Below, piece after piece: positions 54,901 to 63,567 of a stretch of 64,000 nt of DNA. Each line of letters opens with the position of its first letter. Position 1 is the stretch's first letter. Location of the stretch: assembly GCA_945873815.1 (NCBI GenBank), contig CAMCEE010000005.1:1-64000 (forward strand), written 5' to 3'. The translations under genes were made by a program, and so were the position numbers. The notes under the pieces are model-generated. The model searched no databases, was not told the origin of the DNA, and saw nothing but the letters and a program-made list of their open reading frames with translations. The stretch comes from an uncultured Caryophanales bacterium (GTDB taxonomy: Bacteria > Bacillota_I > Bacilli_A > RFN20 > CAG-449).

Positions 54901-57900
54901 ATTATATTAATGTTGTTTTAGAAGGGTTTATTGAATCAGAAAAAGATGAGGATTTTGCTATTAATCTACCTGTTCAATATTCTATTAATGGATTCAGTTG
55001 GAGCAATACAAATATTGGGTTTATACACGTTTCAAATTCAACTAGTGGAGCAGTTTATGACGAAACGAGCAACGGACATCCGATTTTCTATCGTGCAGAA
55101 TTTGATAATTATTACATTAATTATTCAAATGGCTCATATAATACTAGATACGTTAAGATTACTCCAAAAACATTAACTGATGTGACGGAGGATATTAATG
55201 TAACTTATGATTCATTAGAACATTCTATTTCCTTATCATTAACAGGTTTTGTTGTAGGAGCTAGTGAATATCTCGAGGCAAAAGTAGATAAGATTCGTTA
55301 TTATTACAACGATTCGATTCAATTGAATAATCCTAAATTCAAGAATGTTGGAGAATATGAAGTTAAATATGAACTAACATTTAAAAATGCGGATTATTAT
55401 CCACTTTCTGGAACTAAAACAATAATTATTACTCGCGCGGATGCTATTGACCAATCAATTGGTTTTGAAGATGTTTATAATGGCTCTGCACATGGAATTA
55501 GCGTTTACGCAGGATTATGTGGTGATGATGTTTTCAATTCATTAGCTACTATAAAATATTCATTAGTAGAAGATGGTGAATATACTTCAGAAAATATTAA
55601 ATTAATAAATCATACTCCTGATCCAGTTGTTGTTTACTATATCATTACGTTTGCAAACTATAATGATATTAGAGGCTTTAAAACAATCAATATTTTACAA
55701 AGAGATTTATTCGTTTATTCAAATAATGTAACTATTACTTATGGAGATAATCCAGAAGGTAATGGAATCTATTTTGGCAATGATCCAGAAAACCCAAATA
55801 AATCCGGATTCTTTGGTAGTGAAAATGAAAATACTGTTATTGATAGGAGTAATTTATCCTATTCATTCGACTATTCACAATTTGATGATGTAGGAACTTA
55901 CAAATTTAGAGCAAATGGTCTTTTACCAAAAGTTCCTGCAAAAGATAATTATAATTTCATTTATATCGATGCTGATTTAACTGTTAATAAAAAAGAGATT
56001 ACTGTAGATTGGGAAAATACAGTATTTACGTATAATGGATATACGCAATATCCAACTCCTATTGCAAGTGGCTTTGTAAATGGTGATTCATTTGATTTAG
56101 AAGCATATGTAAGTGAAGAAAGCTTATTACCTATAAGAGCTGGTAACTATATTGCTTTTGCAAGATTTAATAGCGAAGTAAAGAATTATAGTATTCCGAA
56201 TAATAATTCTGTTGATTTTGTTATAAATAAGCTTGCAATATCCTTAAAGCCAAATGAAACTATCAATCCATTAACTAATGTTTCAAAGATTTATGATGGA
56301 TTATGTTATGAATATGATGTTAACAACCCTGGTAATTATGAAATAAGTGATACAGAAAATGCAAAAATCGGTCATTCAAACGAAGATAAAATCACAATTT
56401 ATGTTAAATATTTATTAAATGATATAGAGATTAATGGTAATCCAAAAGATGTCGGAACATATAAGGTTGTTATCGATAGTTTTGTTGTTACTCATTTAGA
56501 AGGTGAAGATAATGTCGATTACACAGATTGTTATATCCTCAATCAATCTGCTGAAGTTCTTTATGTTATTGGTTGTTTAGATATCATTATTGAAGCTAAT
56601 AATATGGATGAATTTACTTTCGATGGTCAACAACATTATTATCCTTCAAATTCTAAAAATTATAATATTGTTCCTTCAATTGATTCTCAATTAGAAACAA
56701 GAATTGCAAATGAATTAGATTTCACAGTTTATGCTAAATTCATCCTCTCAGGAACTAGTGCTAAACTTGATTCTATAAGAAATGTAGGAACATATTCGAT
56801 TAAGATTGAATATGATAATCATTCTTCCAAAAATTTGAATATTAGATATTATGAGGAATCAACTGCTAGTGTGACAATTAATCCTAAAGAATATGAAATT
56901 GACCTAGAAGATAAGACAGTAACATATAATGGAAAGAAGTTCATTTATGAAGATATATTATTATTAGATGGCGATAAATTAGTCCTAAATGTTATATATA
57001 ATAAGATTAAGAATAGTAGTGGTATATCGGATAATCAAAATAATGTCGATGCGATAAATGCTGGTCTTTATGAAATGACATTATCCGAATCTAATAATTG
57101 GTATTCGTTGTCTCTTACTGAAAGATCAATTGTTGAAAACTATGAAATAAATCTTGTTTCTAGTTCAGTTAGTAAGCAATTAGTAATACAAAAGAGAGAT
57201 GTTTATATAATGACGGAATATCAAGATAGTGCGATTTATGATGGAAGTGAACATACTTATAAAGGATCATTTGTCTACTATGGTGATTCTGAAAATAACA
57301 TAAATAATCAATTCATCGAGGGAGAAATTCTTGAGCTCGCGGTTTTCATCAATAACGAAGATGGTAGTAGAGCACAACCTATCAATGCTGGAACTTATTA
57401 CGTAGTTATTGATAAGGATTCGACAAAAATAAAGGTTCAAGGACAAGAGGATAAGTTGTCAGTTCTTGAGAATTATGAAGTTCATAATGAATATTCTTCG
57501 AAATTTATTGTTAAAAAACGTAAAGTTGGACTTTTACCAATCGCTTATGATGATAAAATATATGACAATGAAACTTTAAGTGCATATCAAACAGGATATG
57601 GTAATTTTAGGTACGATAAAAATATATCTTCATTTGAATTAGTAGAAGGAGAAGAATTATCTGTTGTTGTTAATTTCTATCTAGATTTATCAATAGTTGA
57701 ACTTGAAAATGTCATAAACGCTGGAACATATTCTTATAATGTATCTGTTGATAGTATAAATAATCTCAATATGAATAATTATGAGTTCATTTGCAATAAT
57801 CTATCCTTGACCATTAGTAGGAGAACTGTTTATATTTCTCCTTTACAAATTGAATCTATTGAATATGATAGATTAGAACATCAATATTCTGATTATAAAG

Positions 57901-60900
57901 ATGATTCATATCAATATTATGGATTATCAGTATCAGATTCAAAATATCAAATTGCAAATGGAGAAACTTTATCTATCGTTGTCTTCTTTGGCGATAGTCT
58001 ATGTGTAGTAAACTCTGGAAGATATAACATGATTATCGATAATGATTCTTCTACTATTACGCGTGGAGAAAATGTCTATAATGCTTCAGTTAACTATAAT
58101 ATTGTTACATACACTGGAAACGAGTATGTCTTTGAAATTCGTCCTCGCGAATTAACAATTAGCGCAGTTAATAAAGAATCTGTTTATGATGGAAATGTTT
58201 ATGAATATGTAGCTTATACAAGCGAGAATATTACGACTGATTTTATAGTTAATGGATTAATTGAAGGCGATGAAGATAATATTTCTGTCATCAAATTTAT
58301 TTATAAACAAGGAGAGAATATTGTTAATCCAATAAATGTAGGAACATATGATATCGTGTTGGATGTTGATAATTGCGAAATATCTACCAACTATTCTTTA
58401 AAGATTGATCCAACTGAATCACCAACGTTAACTATCTTGAAACGTAAGATTACTATTTCGATTAAATCATTATCATACACTTATGTAAATAAGGTATATG
58501 ATTCAAGTTATAATGAATATGTAGTTTATTATACAGATGAACCTTCGTTAAGTGGATTTGTAAATGAAGATGATAAAAATGCATTCTCATTAATCAAATA
58601 TATTTATTCGGTTGATGATAAGGTAGTAGATCCTATTAATGCAGGAACTTATTCTATCTCTTTAGAGTATGAGTTCACTGATATAACGGTTAAAAATAAT
58701 TATGAAGTATATGAAATTATCGAAGGTCAATTATCAATTTTGAAACGTAAAGTTACCGTTATGCCAAAATTTGATGATGAAATTAAGACATATGATGGAC
58801 AAGCATACGTTTATCCAGTTGAAGAAGATAATTATATCCTTAAGGAAAATTCATTAGATGTATGTGAAGGTCATATCCTAACGATTAAAGTCGCGTTTGA
58901 TCATGCAGTTGCAACCGGTCTTTATAACGAAACAATTAATTTACATAAATTGTTTGGAAGTGAATGTTTCTATGATAAAGTTACTGAAGCAGCAACTTAT
59001 AAAGCAAGTGCATATATGTATCTAATTAATGGAAAAGAAAACGAAAATTATGAATTCCATTCTGAATATGTTGATTTCTCAATTCAAAAGAGAAATATTC
59101 TTCTATATAATGGTGACTTTGAATTTATCTATAATGGAAGTGAACAAAGTTTACACGATTTAGTTAACAAAGAGATTAATTATGTTAATAGCCCTATTGA
59201 TAATGAAGATACAGTTCAATTCTTATCATTATTACACTATAAGGTTTTTGTTGATACTAGTGAAGATATGGAAAAATTCATTGATGTAGCTTGGAATGAA
59301 GAGATAATGGGCGTTTCTTCATATGTTAACAATGCATACTTAAGATTATTTAAGGATGATATTGATCGTACATATAATTTTGAAGTAGAGATTGAAAAAG
59401 GATCTATTACAATTCTTCCTAAGGATGTTAATTTTATCATCGATGTTCCTGAAGAAGATGCAACTACTATATTTACTGGTTTAGCTTTTGAATTCTTTGA
59501 GGATAATTTCCGTATTGAAACATTATGCGATGGACAAATTTTGAAGATAAATTCATGGAATACTCTTGCGGAAGGTATTATTAGAACGGGAACATATTCG
59601 ATTAATGACATCGATTATACTTCAATTGAATTTGTCATTTTGAAAGATGATATACTTGTAAGTTGTTATAATTATACGATTAATTATGTAATGATTAGAG
59701 ATATTGTTATTAATAAAGCACATCTTGATTTCACGATTAATAATGCGCAAAAAGAATATTGTGGTGAAATAATTCCTATCAATGAATTCTTAAATCCAAT
59801 CAATGCGGAAGGAGCATTTGAATTAGAGAATAGTAAAATTTCAATTGAAGATAATGTACCAACGATTTTCTATTATTTTGATGATTCTAGTAATAGAGAT
59901 AGAGTATTTGAAATCAAGGATGCAGGTGTATATCAAGTTTCAATTTATTATTATGACTTAGTTATTTATGGTGAAACGAGAAATAGAGATTTCGATTTTG
60001 ATTACGATAATGGTAAACTTGAATTTGAAATCACGATAACTCAATACGATTTCAAACAAAAAATGAAGATTGTAACTGGTTCGAGTATTGTTCCATTTAT
60101 TTACGATATTAATAACGAGCAAGAAGCTTACTCTCGTGATTATAGTTGTAATTTAGATGAGGTATTTACTAATAAAGGATTTACGACGGATTATGCAGAA
60201 AAATTCTATATCAGAGATTACACTGTATATCGTCCAAAAGAAGAAGCTTTATTGAATACCTTACCAATCATCATCATTGATCCAGATGGAAATAATGTTA
60301 CTAGAAACTTCTTATGCTCAAAACAAAATGATTATGGAGAGTGGGTTATTGACTATGAATCACCAACGATAGTTGCAGAGGTTGGTTTGATCAATATTGA
60401 TTCAAAGATGACACTAATTTATGAAAATAAGGATAGCGCAAAAAAATATGACGGAAAGAATTTAGTTTTTGAAGGAAATTATATTGTTGGGCAACTATAC
60501 AATTCAGAATCCCAATTTTCGAATCTTTATTTCAAAGCGGAAATCCATAAGATACATTATCGTAGAGGTTCTATTTCATATGAATTAACTGGTAATCAAG
60601 GTATTTGTTTAGTGGGTGAATATATCGTCGTAGTGAAAAATATCCAAGCATATGTAAATTCAAATTATGTTATCAAGTTACCAGATGATTATTATATTAG
60701 TTATAATAATTATAAAGATGAAGAGGATGCAGTATATATTGAAGGTAATGATTCTTTATATGTATGTAAACTTAATATTGTTCAAAGAGATATTTACATT
60801 AAGCCAGTTGATTTAGTTGATGTATATTACGATGGAAATGTTATTGAAGCGACTGAATGGGAACCGGTAGGAGATGCAATTAACGATACGAGTAAGCAAG

Positions 60901-61730
60901 TCGTTCCAGGTCATACAATTGATATTGAAACAACAATCAAAATCGATCTTGAAAGCATCCATAATTACATTGTTAAAACAACCAAAAATACCATCGATGC
61001 TTCTAAAACGAAGATTTATGATGAAGATGGTAATGATGTAACATTCTGTTATAAGATTATATCTACTGCTACTGAAGGCAATAAAGCGGAAGCTTATAAA
61101 TATTATGGAAAGATTACTCTTGCAAAACGTTATATTGTCATTTTACCTCATGGTAATGTCGATTCTCCTCATATTTATGATGGAGAATACATCTACAATA
61201 CTGGATTTGATTACATTTCTCGATATCAAAATGCAACTGAAGTAAGCTCATTATGTACGGAAAGATCATATGGATTATTAGAAAATCATGTGATGATACC
61301 TTATGAAATGAGTCCATGTATTGCAAATGTTGGAACTAAATTCAACAAATTGGTATTCGATATTAGAGATGAAACGGGTGGAAGTGTTTCTTCGATATAT
61401 AAAATAGTATATCGTGATGATCCATCTGCATATTTAGTTGTTGCTCCAAGAGAAATAATAATTAGAACTGGAAGCAAATCAGTCTCATATTACGAAGGAA
61501 TGGAACCAGTAACATGCCATGAATTTACGGTAGAAAATTTGCTTGAAGGTCATTATATCGATGAAAATAAAATCGTATGGGAAGCTACCTTAGATAAACC
61601 AGGTAGAATTAATAATAGTATATCGATTAACTTATCTAAATCCAATAAGGCGATTTTAGACAAATATAATACAGTTGTTTCAACAAATTATACAATTAAA
61701 TATATTTACGGAAGCTTAATTGTTAGTTAA
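48990..61730 (+). CDS. Giant MBG/YDG-repeat surface protein (4246 residues)
   Basis: A Lys-rich N-terminus (to about 29), one membrane helix (about 30–48), then roughly 40 beta units counted by their YDG/YNG/YGE strand. Two unit types alternate in stretches: KVYDGTPI-like units with NAGTYYVxIDSF ends, and MBG_2-like units such as IQYGEEPSNDG with GFVNGEDxSVL and YDDVGxYxI. No LPXTG, no C-terminal anchor and no catalytic domain is seen; the last unit ends YIYGSLIVS. The topology is expected to be N-inside, repeats outside, anchored by the N-terminal helix. It is probably a long flexible fibre for attachment or cell–cell contact. The ATG follows AAAGGAGG. Confidence 0.8.
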   Translation: MSSYDSYVSKIEKIAKVKNFVVKHKIPFIVGAGIVAALTTSFVSTKGIIVQDIVLPDKIVYGSDFEFEKEAIGLFGSEIYYEYRLEGEDWSTQKPLKPGHYNVRAVSTNSFGGKIYGNEVSFEIGRKDITFVINDSIIPYGDYENISYSIYDGTPDDKDIYSKGLVGSDSIYTIDFEFEDTSKNSTMCRVEQESVTIINQDGNDVSALYKVHTVYKDITFAKRDIVLEPELVNKVYDGTPIEYNNEYTSSTAKDIAKGDTLTIYTSIEDKNGDELEELPIEAGSYLNSIDSFKIVNSKGDDVTVNYNIKYKPNYLVISKRDITIQAGSSERVYDGTTLSNYDYESIVSGSLVENEYIVYDSSKETEFPSMKDVYYVDGLVSSIENKIKYLITDGTKDKSKNYNITVLPGELKILPLELNITPLEQESFVYNGEKVEYSKEKNNFHEVNGVSLPEGVELNVKVYYELYDDLELFSPLDSVMDAGPYAINIKSYSIINDLESNYIINTMPTYFDIYKRDVTVSIINLDDCEYDGNGFAYDGLSYNITSPLGFVDGEKIKVIAKYSADGVNFSTSQPRNAGTYYVKLDSFEFMLNAKEKNYNITLLDTIEEFDILPRTISIYANSLPNAIYNKTIQDTYDKNSLLYDKGSKTIVTEDKFSVSVDYRYLDGNIEILQNPKNAGDYRIYISSINFEDEINAGNYNILYSKGKYGEYRIEPRSVYIKANDMESIIYDGNNHSEYDSTSYTLLNDTSFVEGDGVLVSPKFYLENKVDDANNVIEPRNAGTYYIFIDSFEYTNETMNGNYSVIINDLEGTGGIFTINKRKVTIKAVDVESSVYNGKIQDYYDINDYTYENDSLEIVDKATVSYRYINDENNDAITLNAYKYGILLNGISFEDENNLNNYIINYSTEKGWYEILKKDLLITSVDKEIIYGQEFVDKEVSYTGFVEGEDESVLNGTLSISTSYNKYDNVGSYPIISSGLMGDNYDITYEEGLLTVSKATLVNKTENLDIVYDGKEHFLTFEFDGLVSKNSDYPSDRIEELDQIINISLDGSSYSTEYEMFKNACEITTIYYILSFRNYKDINSSNTIKINKRDLTIKASDKTITFGEEFTLSEYEATGWAEGEDISVLEGKLSFVVNYNQFDDIDPSTDYKIYVEGCTSNNYNIEYVPGRLTILKATLTDASMNYEGTYDGNEHGILISAVGFLKGEIFSEVATIKYSLVEDGEYTSENIKLINHTPDPVVVYYIITFANYNDIRDFKTIKINKAILTVTPKEHTIQYGEEPSNDGLSFRGFVNDTEDESLLSISSAVYSYSYTKYDDVGDYEISVSNIPDTLNYHIVYEKGILHVIPRFVDVIWGSTTLTYNGKVQAPSASVVTCNEDECIVTLNIPSTNKDVNDNVGDPKYIAYAVSLSNPNYQLGENTSIEYIITKAQLDISPSEKRIEYGKDFDLSDVHLLFNGFVNNEDINVLDIVDVEDKFYTNYVKFAPVEDSLTHEEILYYIEIYDGWISAKNYSITFKTSRLYVSKAELIDESKGYEGVYDGCDHSITLKFSKFLNDDSEATQKQIVSYKLEGDTSYDLDNPMIKNYTGEEGIKVYYRVTFINYKTIESYKTVIIKQKSITITANDCSISYGSNAMNNGVRVNEDDLVVVNGIRETIEVHLNNLEGLSFTYFYNTFDNVGTYDIIPSGLSSLNNNYKFVYVNGKLNVVQKEIDVIWDENDSLSYNGLSQIINVSILGLVNSDTCDVLFSNNSYGIEVNSYTAKIIGISNDNYCLKPSQVTEKVYNIIKANLIIKANDVSITYGEDPESAFDMENGVTYEGFVNGEDQTVLSGTLVLSTIDYNRYDDVGTYKIIPSGLTSSNYEIVYKEGDFVVNQLEATISWSENDEFTYDGNEHCIEAVISNPVNGDECSLTIEGKKKNAGTYVATAIAIVGAKSKNYKLPSNVTASFTILKKELIDKTENLEFVYDGDNHYINVVLEGFIESEKDEDFAINLPVQYSINGFSWSNTNIGFIHVSNSTSGAVYDETSNGHPIFYRAEFDNYYINYSNGSYNTRYVKITPKTLTDVTEDINVTYDSLEHSISLSLTGFVVGASEYLEAKVDKIRYYYNDSIQLNNPKFKNVGEYEVKYELTFKNADYYPLSGTKTIIITRADAIDQSIGFEDVYNGSAHGISVYAGLCGDDVFNSLATIKYSLVEDGEYTSENIKLINHTPDPVVVYYIITFANYNDIRGFKTINILQRDLFVYSNNVTITYGDNPEGNGIYFGNDPENPNKSGFFGSENENTVIDRSNLSYSFDYSQFDDVGTYKFRANGLLPKVPAKDNYNFIYIDADLTVNKKEITVDWENTVFTYNGYTQYPTPIASGFVNGDSFDLEAYVSEESLLPIRAGNYIAFARFNSEVKNYSIPNNNSVDFVINKLAISLKPNETINPLTNVSKIYDGLCYEYDVNNPGNYEISDTENAKIGHSNEDKITIYVKYLLNDIEINGNPKDVGTYKVVIDSFVVTHLEGEDNVDYTDCYILNQSAEVLYVIGCLDIIIEANNMDEFTFDGQQHYYPSNSKNYNIVPSIDSQLETRIANELDFTVYAKFILSGTSAKLDSIRNVGTYSIKIEYDNHSSKNLNIRYYEESTASVTINPKEYEIDLEDKTVTYNGKKFIYEDILLLDGDKLVLNVIYNKIKNSSGISDNQNNVDAINAGLYEMTLSESNNWYSLSLTERSIVENYEINLVSSSVSKQLVIQKRDVYIMTEYQDSAIYDGSEHTYKGSFVYYGDSENNINNQFIEGEILELAVFINNEDGSRAQPINAGTYYVVIDKDSTKIKVQGQEDKLSVLENYEVHNEYSSKFIVKKRKVGLLPIAYDDKIYDNETLSAYQTGYGNFRYDKNISSFELVEGEELSVVVNFYLDLSIVELENVINAGTYSYNVSVDSINNLNMNNYEFICNNLSLTISRRTVYISPLQIESIEYDRLEHQYSDYKDDSYQYYGLSVSDSKYQIANGETLSIVVFFGDSLCVVNSGRYNMIIDNDSSTITRGENVYNASVNYNIVTYTGNEYVFEIRPRELTISAVNKESVYDGNVYEYVAYTSENITTDFIVNGLIEGDEDNISVIKFIYKQGENIVNPINVGTYDIVLDVDNCEISTNYSLKIDPTESPTLTILKRKITISIKSLSYTYVNKVYDSSYNEYVVYYTDEPSLSGFVNEDDKNAFSLIKYIYSVDDKVVDPINAGTYSISLEYEFTDITVKNNYEVYEIIEGQLSILKRKVTVMPKFDDEIKTYDGQAYVYPVEEDNYILKENSLDVCEGHILTIKVAFDHAVATGLYNETINLHKLFGSECFYDKVTEAATYKASAYMYLINGKENENYEFHSEYVDFSIQKRNILLYNGDFEFIYNGSEQSLHDLVNKEINYVNSPIDNEDTVQFLSLLHYKVFVDTSEDMEKFIDVAWNEEIMGVSSYVNNAYLRLFKDDIDRTYNFEVEIEKGSITILPKDVNFIIDVPEEDATTIFTGLAFEFFEDNFRIETLCDGQILKINSWNTLAEGIIRTGTYSINDIDYTSIEFVILKDDILVSCYNYTINYVMIRDIVINKAHLDFTINNAQKEYCGEIIPINEFLNPINAEGAFELENSKISIEDNVPTIFYYFDDSSNRDRVFEIKDAGVYQVSIYYYDLVIYGETRNRDFDFDYDNGKLEFEITITQYDFKQKMKIVTGSSIVPFIYDINNEQEAYSRDYSCNLDEVFTNKGFTTDYAEKFYIRDYTVYRPKEEALLNTLPIIIIDPDGNNVTRNFLCSKQNDYGEWVIDYESPTIVAEVGLINIDSKMTLIYENKDSAKKYDGKNLVFEGNYIVGQLYNSESQFSNLYFKAEIHKIHYRRGSISYELTGNQGICLVGEYIVVVKNIQAYVNSNYVIKLPDDYYISYNNYKDEEDAVYIEGNDSLYVCKLNIVQRDIYIKPVDLVDVYYDGNVIEATEWEPVGDAINDTSKQVVPGHTIDIETTIKIDLESIHNYIVKTTKNTIDASKTKIYDEDGNDVTFCYKIISTATEGNKAEAYKYYGKITLAKRYIVILPHGNVDSPHIYDGEYIYNTGFDYISRYQNATEVSSLCTERSYGLLENHVMIPYEMSPCIANVGTKFNKLVFDIRDETGGSVSSIYKIVYRDDPSAYLVVAPREIIIRTGSKSVSYYEGMEPVTCHEFTVENLLEGHYIDENKIVWEATLDKPGRINNSISINLSKSNKAILDKYNTVVSTNYTIKYIYGSLIVS
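52632..52765 (+). repeat. 134-bp internal DNA repeat in the giant gene, copy 1
   Basis: Encodes KYSLVEDGEYTSENIKLIN and onward to NYNDIRDFKT. It matches 55551–55684 with one base change (Asp to Gly), far closer than any other pair of units, so it is a recent duplication or gene conversion. Confidence 0.93.
55551..55684 (+). repeat. 134-bp internal DNA repeat in the giant gene, copy 2
   Basis: Second copy, 2919 nt downstream of the first, in the same reading frame and at the same place in its repeat unit. Confidence 0.93.
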
Positions 61731-61751
61731 AATAATAATAGGGGGTAGTGT

Positions 61752-62846
61752 ATGGTAAGAAAATATAGTACGTATTTAAAAGAAGGTTTTAAAACTTCTT
61801 CTACTACGATGAAAAGAAGAGGAAATAGATTGAAATTTCATCTATTCTATTTGATTAAGATTTTATCGATTATTTTTCCATTCTTTTTCCCAGTTGTTGC
61901 TTCAGCTGAGATAAGAATGTCTAAGAATTCGATTAAATATAATGATATAGGTGTATATGATTCGTTTAAAGAAGGAACTAAACCAAAGAAATATTGGAAT
62001 ATTCTTGTCGCATATTTACTTTCTTTCTTTACCATTTTTTCTGGACTAATTGTTATTTCACTTATCACTTCTTTGTTTGTACTTGTTGGAGTAGCAGTTG
62101 GTAGATTAAGCGATAATATGCCCAATCAATTTATTGCGTTAATATTTTCTATCCCTGGAATTGTATTTGCACTCATATTTGTCGTATTAATCCTTTTATA
62201 TTTTTCACCAATACCTTATATTTCAGAAACAATTTCTGATATTGAAGGATACTTAATCGTTAAAAAGAGTGTTGATTCGATGAAAAAGGGCAAATTGATT
62301 ATCCTTTTAAATACATTTATCATTTCCTTATTGATATTTATTATTGTTGGATTACCTTTATTATTCTTACCAATTGTAATGAGTTCATCTCCTTTTGTAT
62401 TAATTATTTACGCTATTATTGTTACTTTATTCATAATTGCAGTTTTGATATTTTCCCCTACAATATTTATGGGATTCATTAATGCAAATACACTTCTTTA
62501 TGAAGATATTGTTCTTGATGATATTAGTGAAAAGAAGACGGTTCGTGGAATTGTAATTTCTAAGAATAAACGTGATTTAAAGAATAATTTGCTTAATATC
62601 TTTAATCGTACTCAAGAAACGCATTTCACTACTAAAAATCATATTGATGATTTATCTAACGAATCATATGAAGAGGATGACTATGATGAGGAGGAAGATG
62701 AAGAATTCGAAAATGAATTAGCAAAAGAAGGCTATGATGAATTAGAAGAAATCGAAAAAGAATTAGCAAATATGGATTCTTTAGAAGAAGTAGAAGGTGA
62801 TGTCACCGAAGAAACTATAAAGAAAAATAGTGATGAGGTGAAATAA
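61752..62846 (+). CDS. Multi-pass membrane protein with an acidic cytoplasmic tail (weak DUF975 resemblance)
   Basis: 364 residues. A basic N-terminus (KRRGNRLKFH), then about five or six hydrophobic stretches (near 30–50, 82–116, 128–152, 181–209, 213–240). VKKSVDSMKKGKLIILLNTF recalls DUF975-type membrane proteins. From about 290 the chain is strongly acidic (EEDDYDEEEDEEFENE), probably cytoplasmic. No catalytic motif. It could be a membrane channel or assembly platform for the surface proteins, which is inference from position only. The ATG follows GGGGGTAG, 21 nt after the giant gene. Confidence 0.65.
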   Translation: MVRKYSTYLKEGFKTSSTTMKRRGNRLKFHLFYLIKILSIIFPFFFPVVASAEIRMSKNSIKYNDIGVYDSFKEGTKPKKYWNILVAYLLSFFTIFSGLIVISLITSLFVLVGVAVGRLSDNMPNQFIALIFSIPGIVFALIFVVLILLYFSPIPYISETISDIEGYLIVKKSVDSMKKGKLIILLNTFIISLLIFIIVGLPLLFLPIVMSSSPFVLIIYAIIVTLFIIAVLIFSPTIFMGFINANTLLYEDIVLDDISEKKTVRGIVISKNKRDLKNNLLNIFNRTQETHFTTKNHIDDLSNESYEEDDYDEEEDEEFENELAKEGYDELEEIEKELANMDSLEEVEGDVTEETIKKNSDEVK

Positions 62847-62847
62847 T

Positions 62848-63567
62848 ATGATTAGTTTACTTACATGGAGAGCATTTGCAATTGTTGCATTTATATTCTT
62901 TATTGCTTCAATTGTAGTACTAATAGTTACAAAATTACTAAAGAATAATTTTTATTATGATTATCGTGAAGATGAATTGATTAAAGAAACTAAGAGTATG
63001 AACTCTAATAATAGTCTTTATTTTACTTCTGATCCTTCGACATATCAATACATTAAGAAATACGTTTTATGTAAGACTGTTTCTGATAAATATTGCATTT
63101 GTCAATATGATAGAGAATTCAATAAGATTGTGTTCTTTATTATTCAATATTCTAAAAATAATAAAATAGTTGCGATTACAAAATGCAGCGAAATTAAGAA
63201 TAATGAGGCATCCAGAGTTATTCCTTTAAATAGAAAAACAGATAAGATTAATATCATTATTTCAAAAGTTGATAAGATGGAGATTAATTCTTCAGTTATA
63301 AAACCATTAAATAAAGTTAAAGTTCTTTTATATTGTCTATTAAAATTCGATTATAGCTTTACTGGATTATTTGTTCTTAGACATATTATAGTTGAATGTT
63401 TAGGACAATCATTTACTGCTTCATATTTTAATTCGATTTACAATTTAATTTCGATATTAGGTTGCTTATTATTTGGATTAATCGTTTCAATAGCATCATA
63501 CATTTCTTTGAAAAAGAGAAATCTTATTATGCATAGAGGAGGTGTAATTGAATATGAATTTATTTAA
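62848..63567 (+). CDS. Unknown membrane protein with an N-terminal and two C-terminal helices
   Basis: 239 residues: one helix at about 8–30, a soluble middle (35–165), and two helices near the end (about 172–190 and 203–225). The middle has two Cys-containing beta-like stretches (YVLCKTVSDKYCICQYD). I do not recognise a family. The ATG is 1 nt after the previous stop, behind GATGAGGTG, so it is translationally coupled. Confidence 0.6.
   Translation: MISLLTWRAFAIVAFIFFIASIVVLIVTKLLKNNFYYDYREDELIKETKSMNSNNSLYFTSDPSTYQYIKKYVLCKTVSDKYCICQYDREFNKIVFFIIQYSKNNKIVAITKCSEIKNNEASRVIPLNRKTDKINIIISKVDKMEINSSVIKPLNKVKVLLYCLLKFDYSFTGLFVLRHIIVECLGQSFTASYFNSIYNLISILGCLLFGLIVSIASYISLKKRNLIMHRGGVIEYEFI

Noticed and set aside
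54931-55176. Open frames inside or opposite the giant gene, dnaK and lepA
   Set aside because: They lie entirely within well-supported genes in other frames, lack ribosome sites, and have compositions expected of shadow frames.
52632-55684. A CRISPR array or phage-type repeat
   Set aside because: Only two copies, 2.9 kb apart, in frame within a repeat protein; no spacer-repeat periodicity or cas gene is present.
48990-61730. LPXTG or other cell-wall sorting signal at the end of the MBG proteins
   Set aside because: Neither C-terminus has an LPXTG-like motif, a hydrophobic helix or a basic tail.
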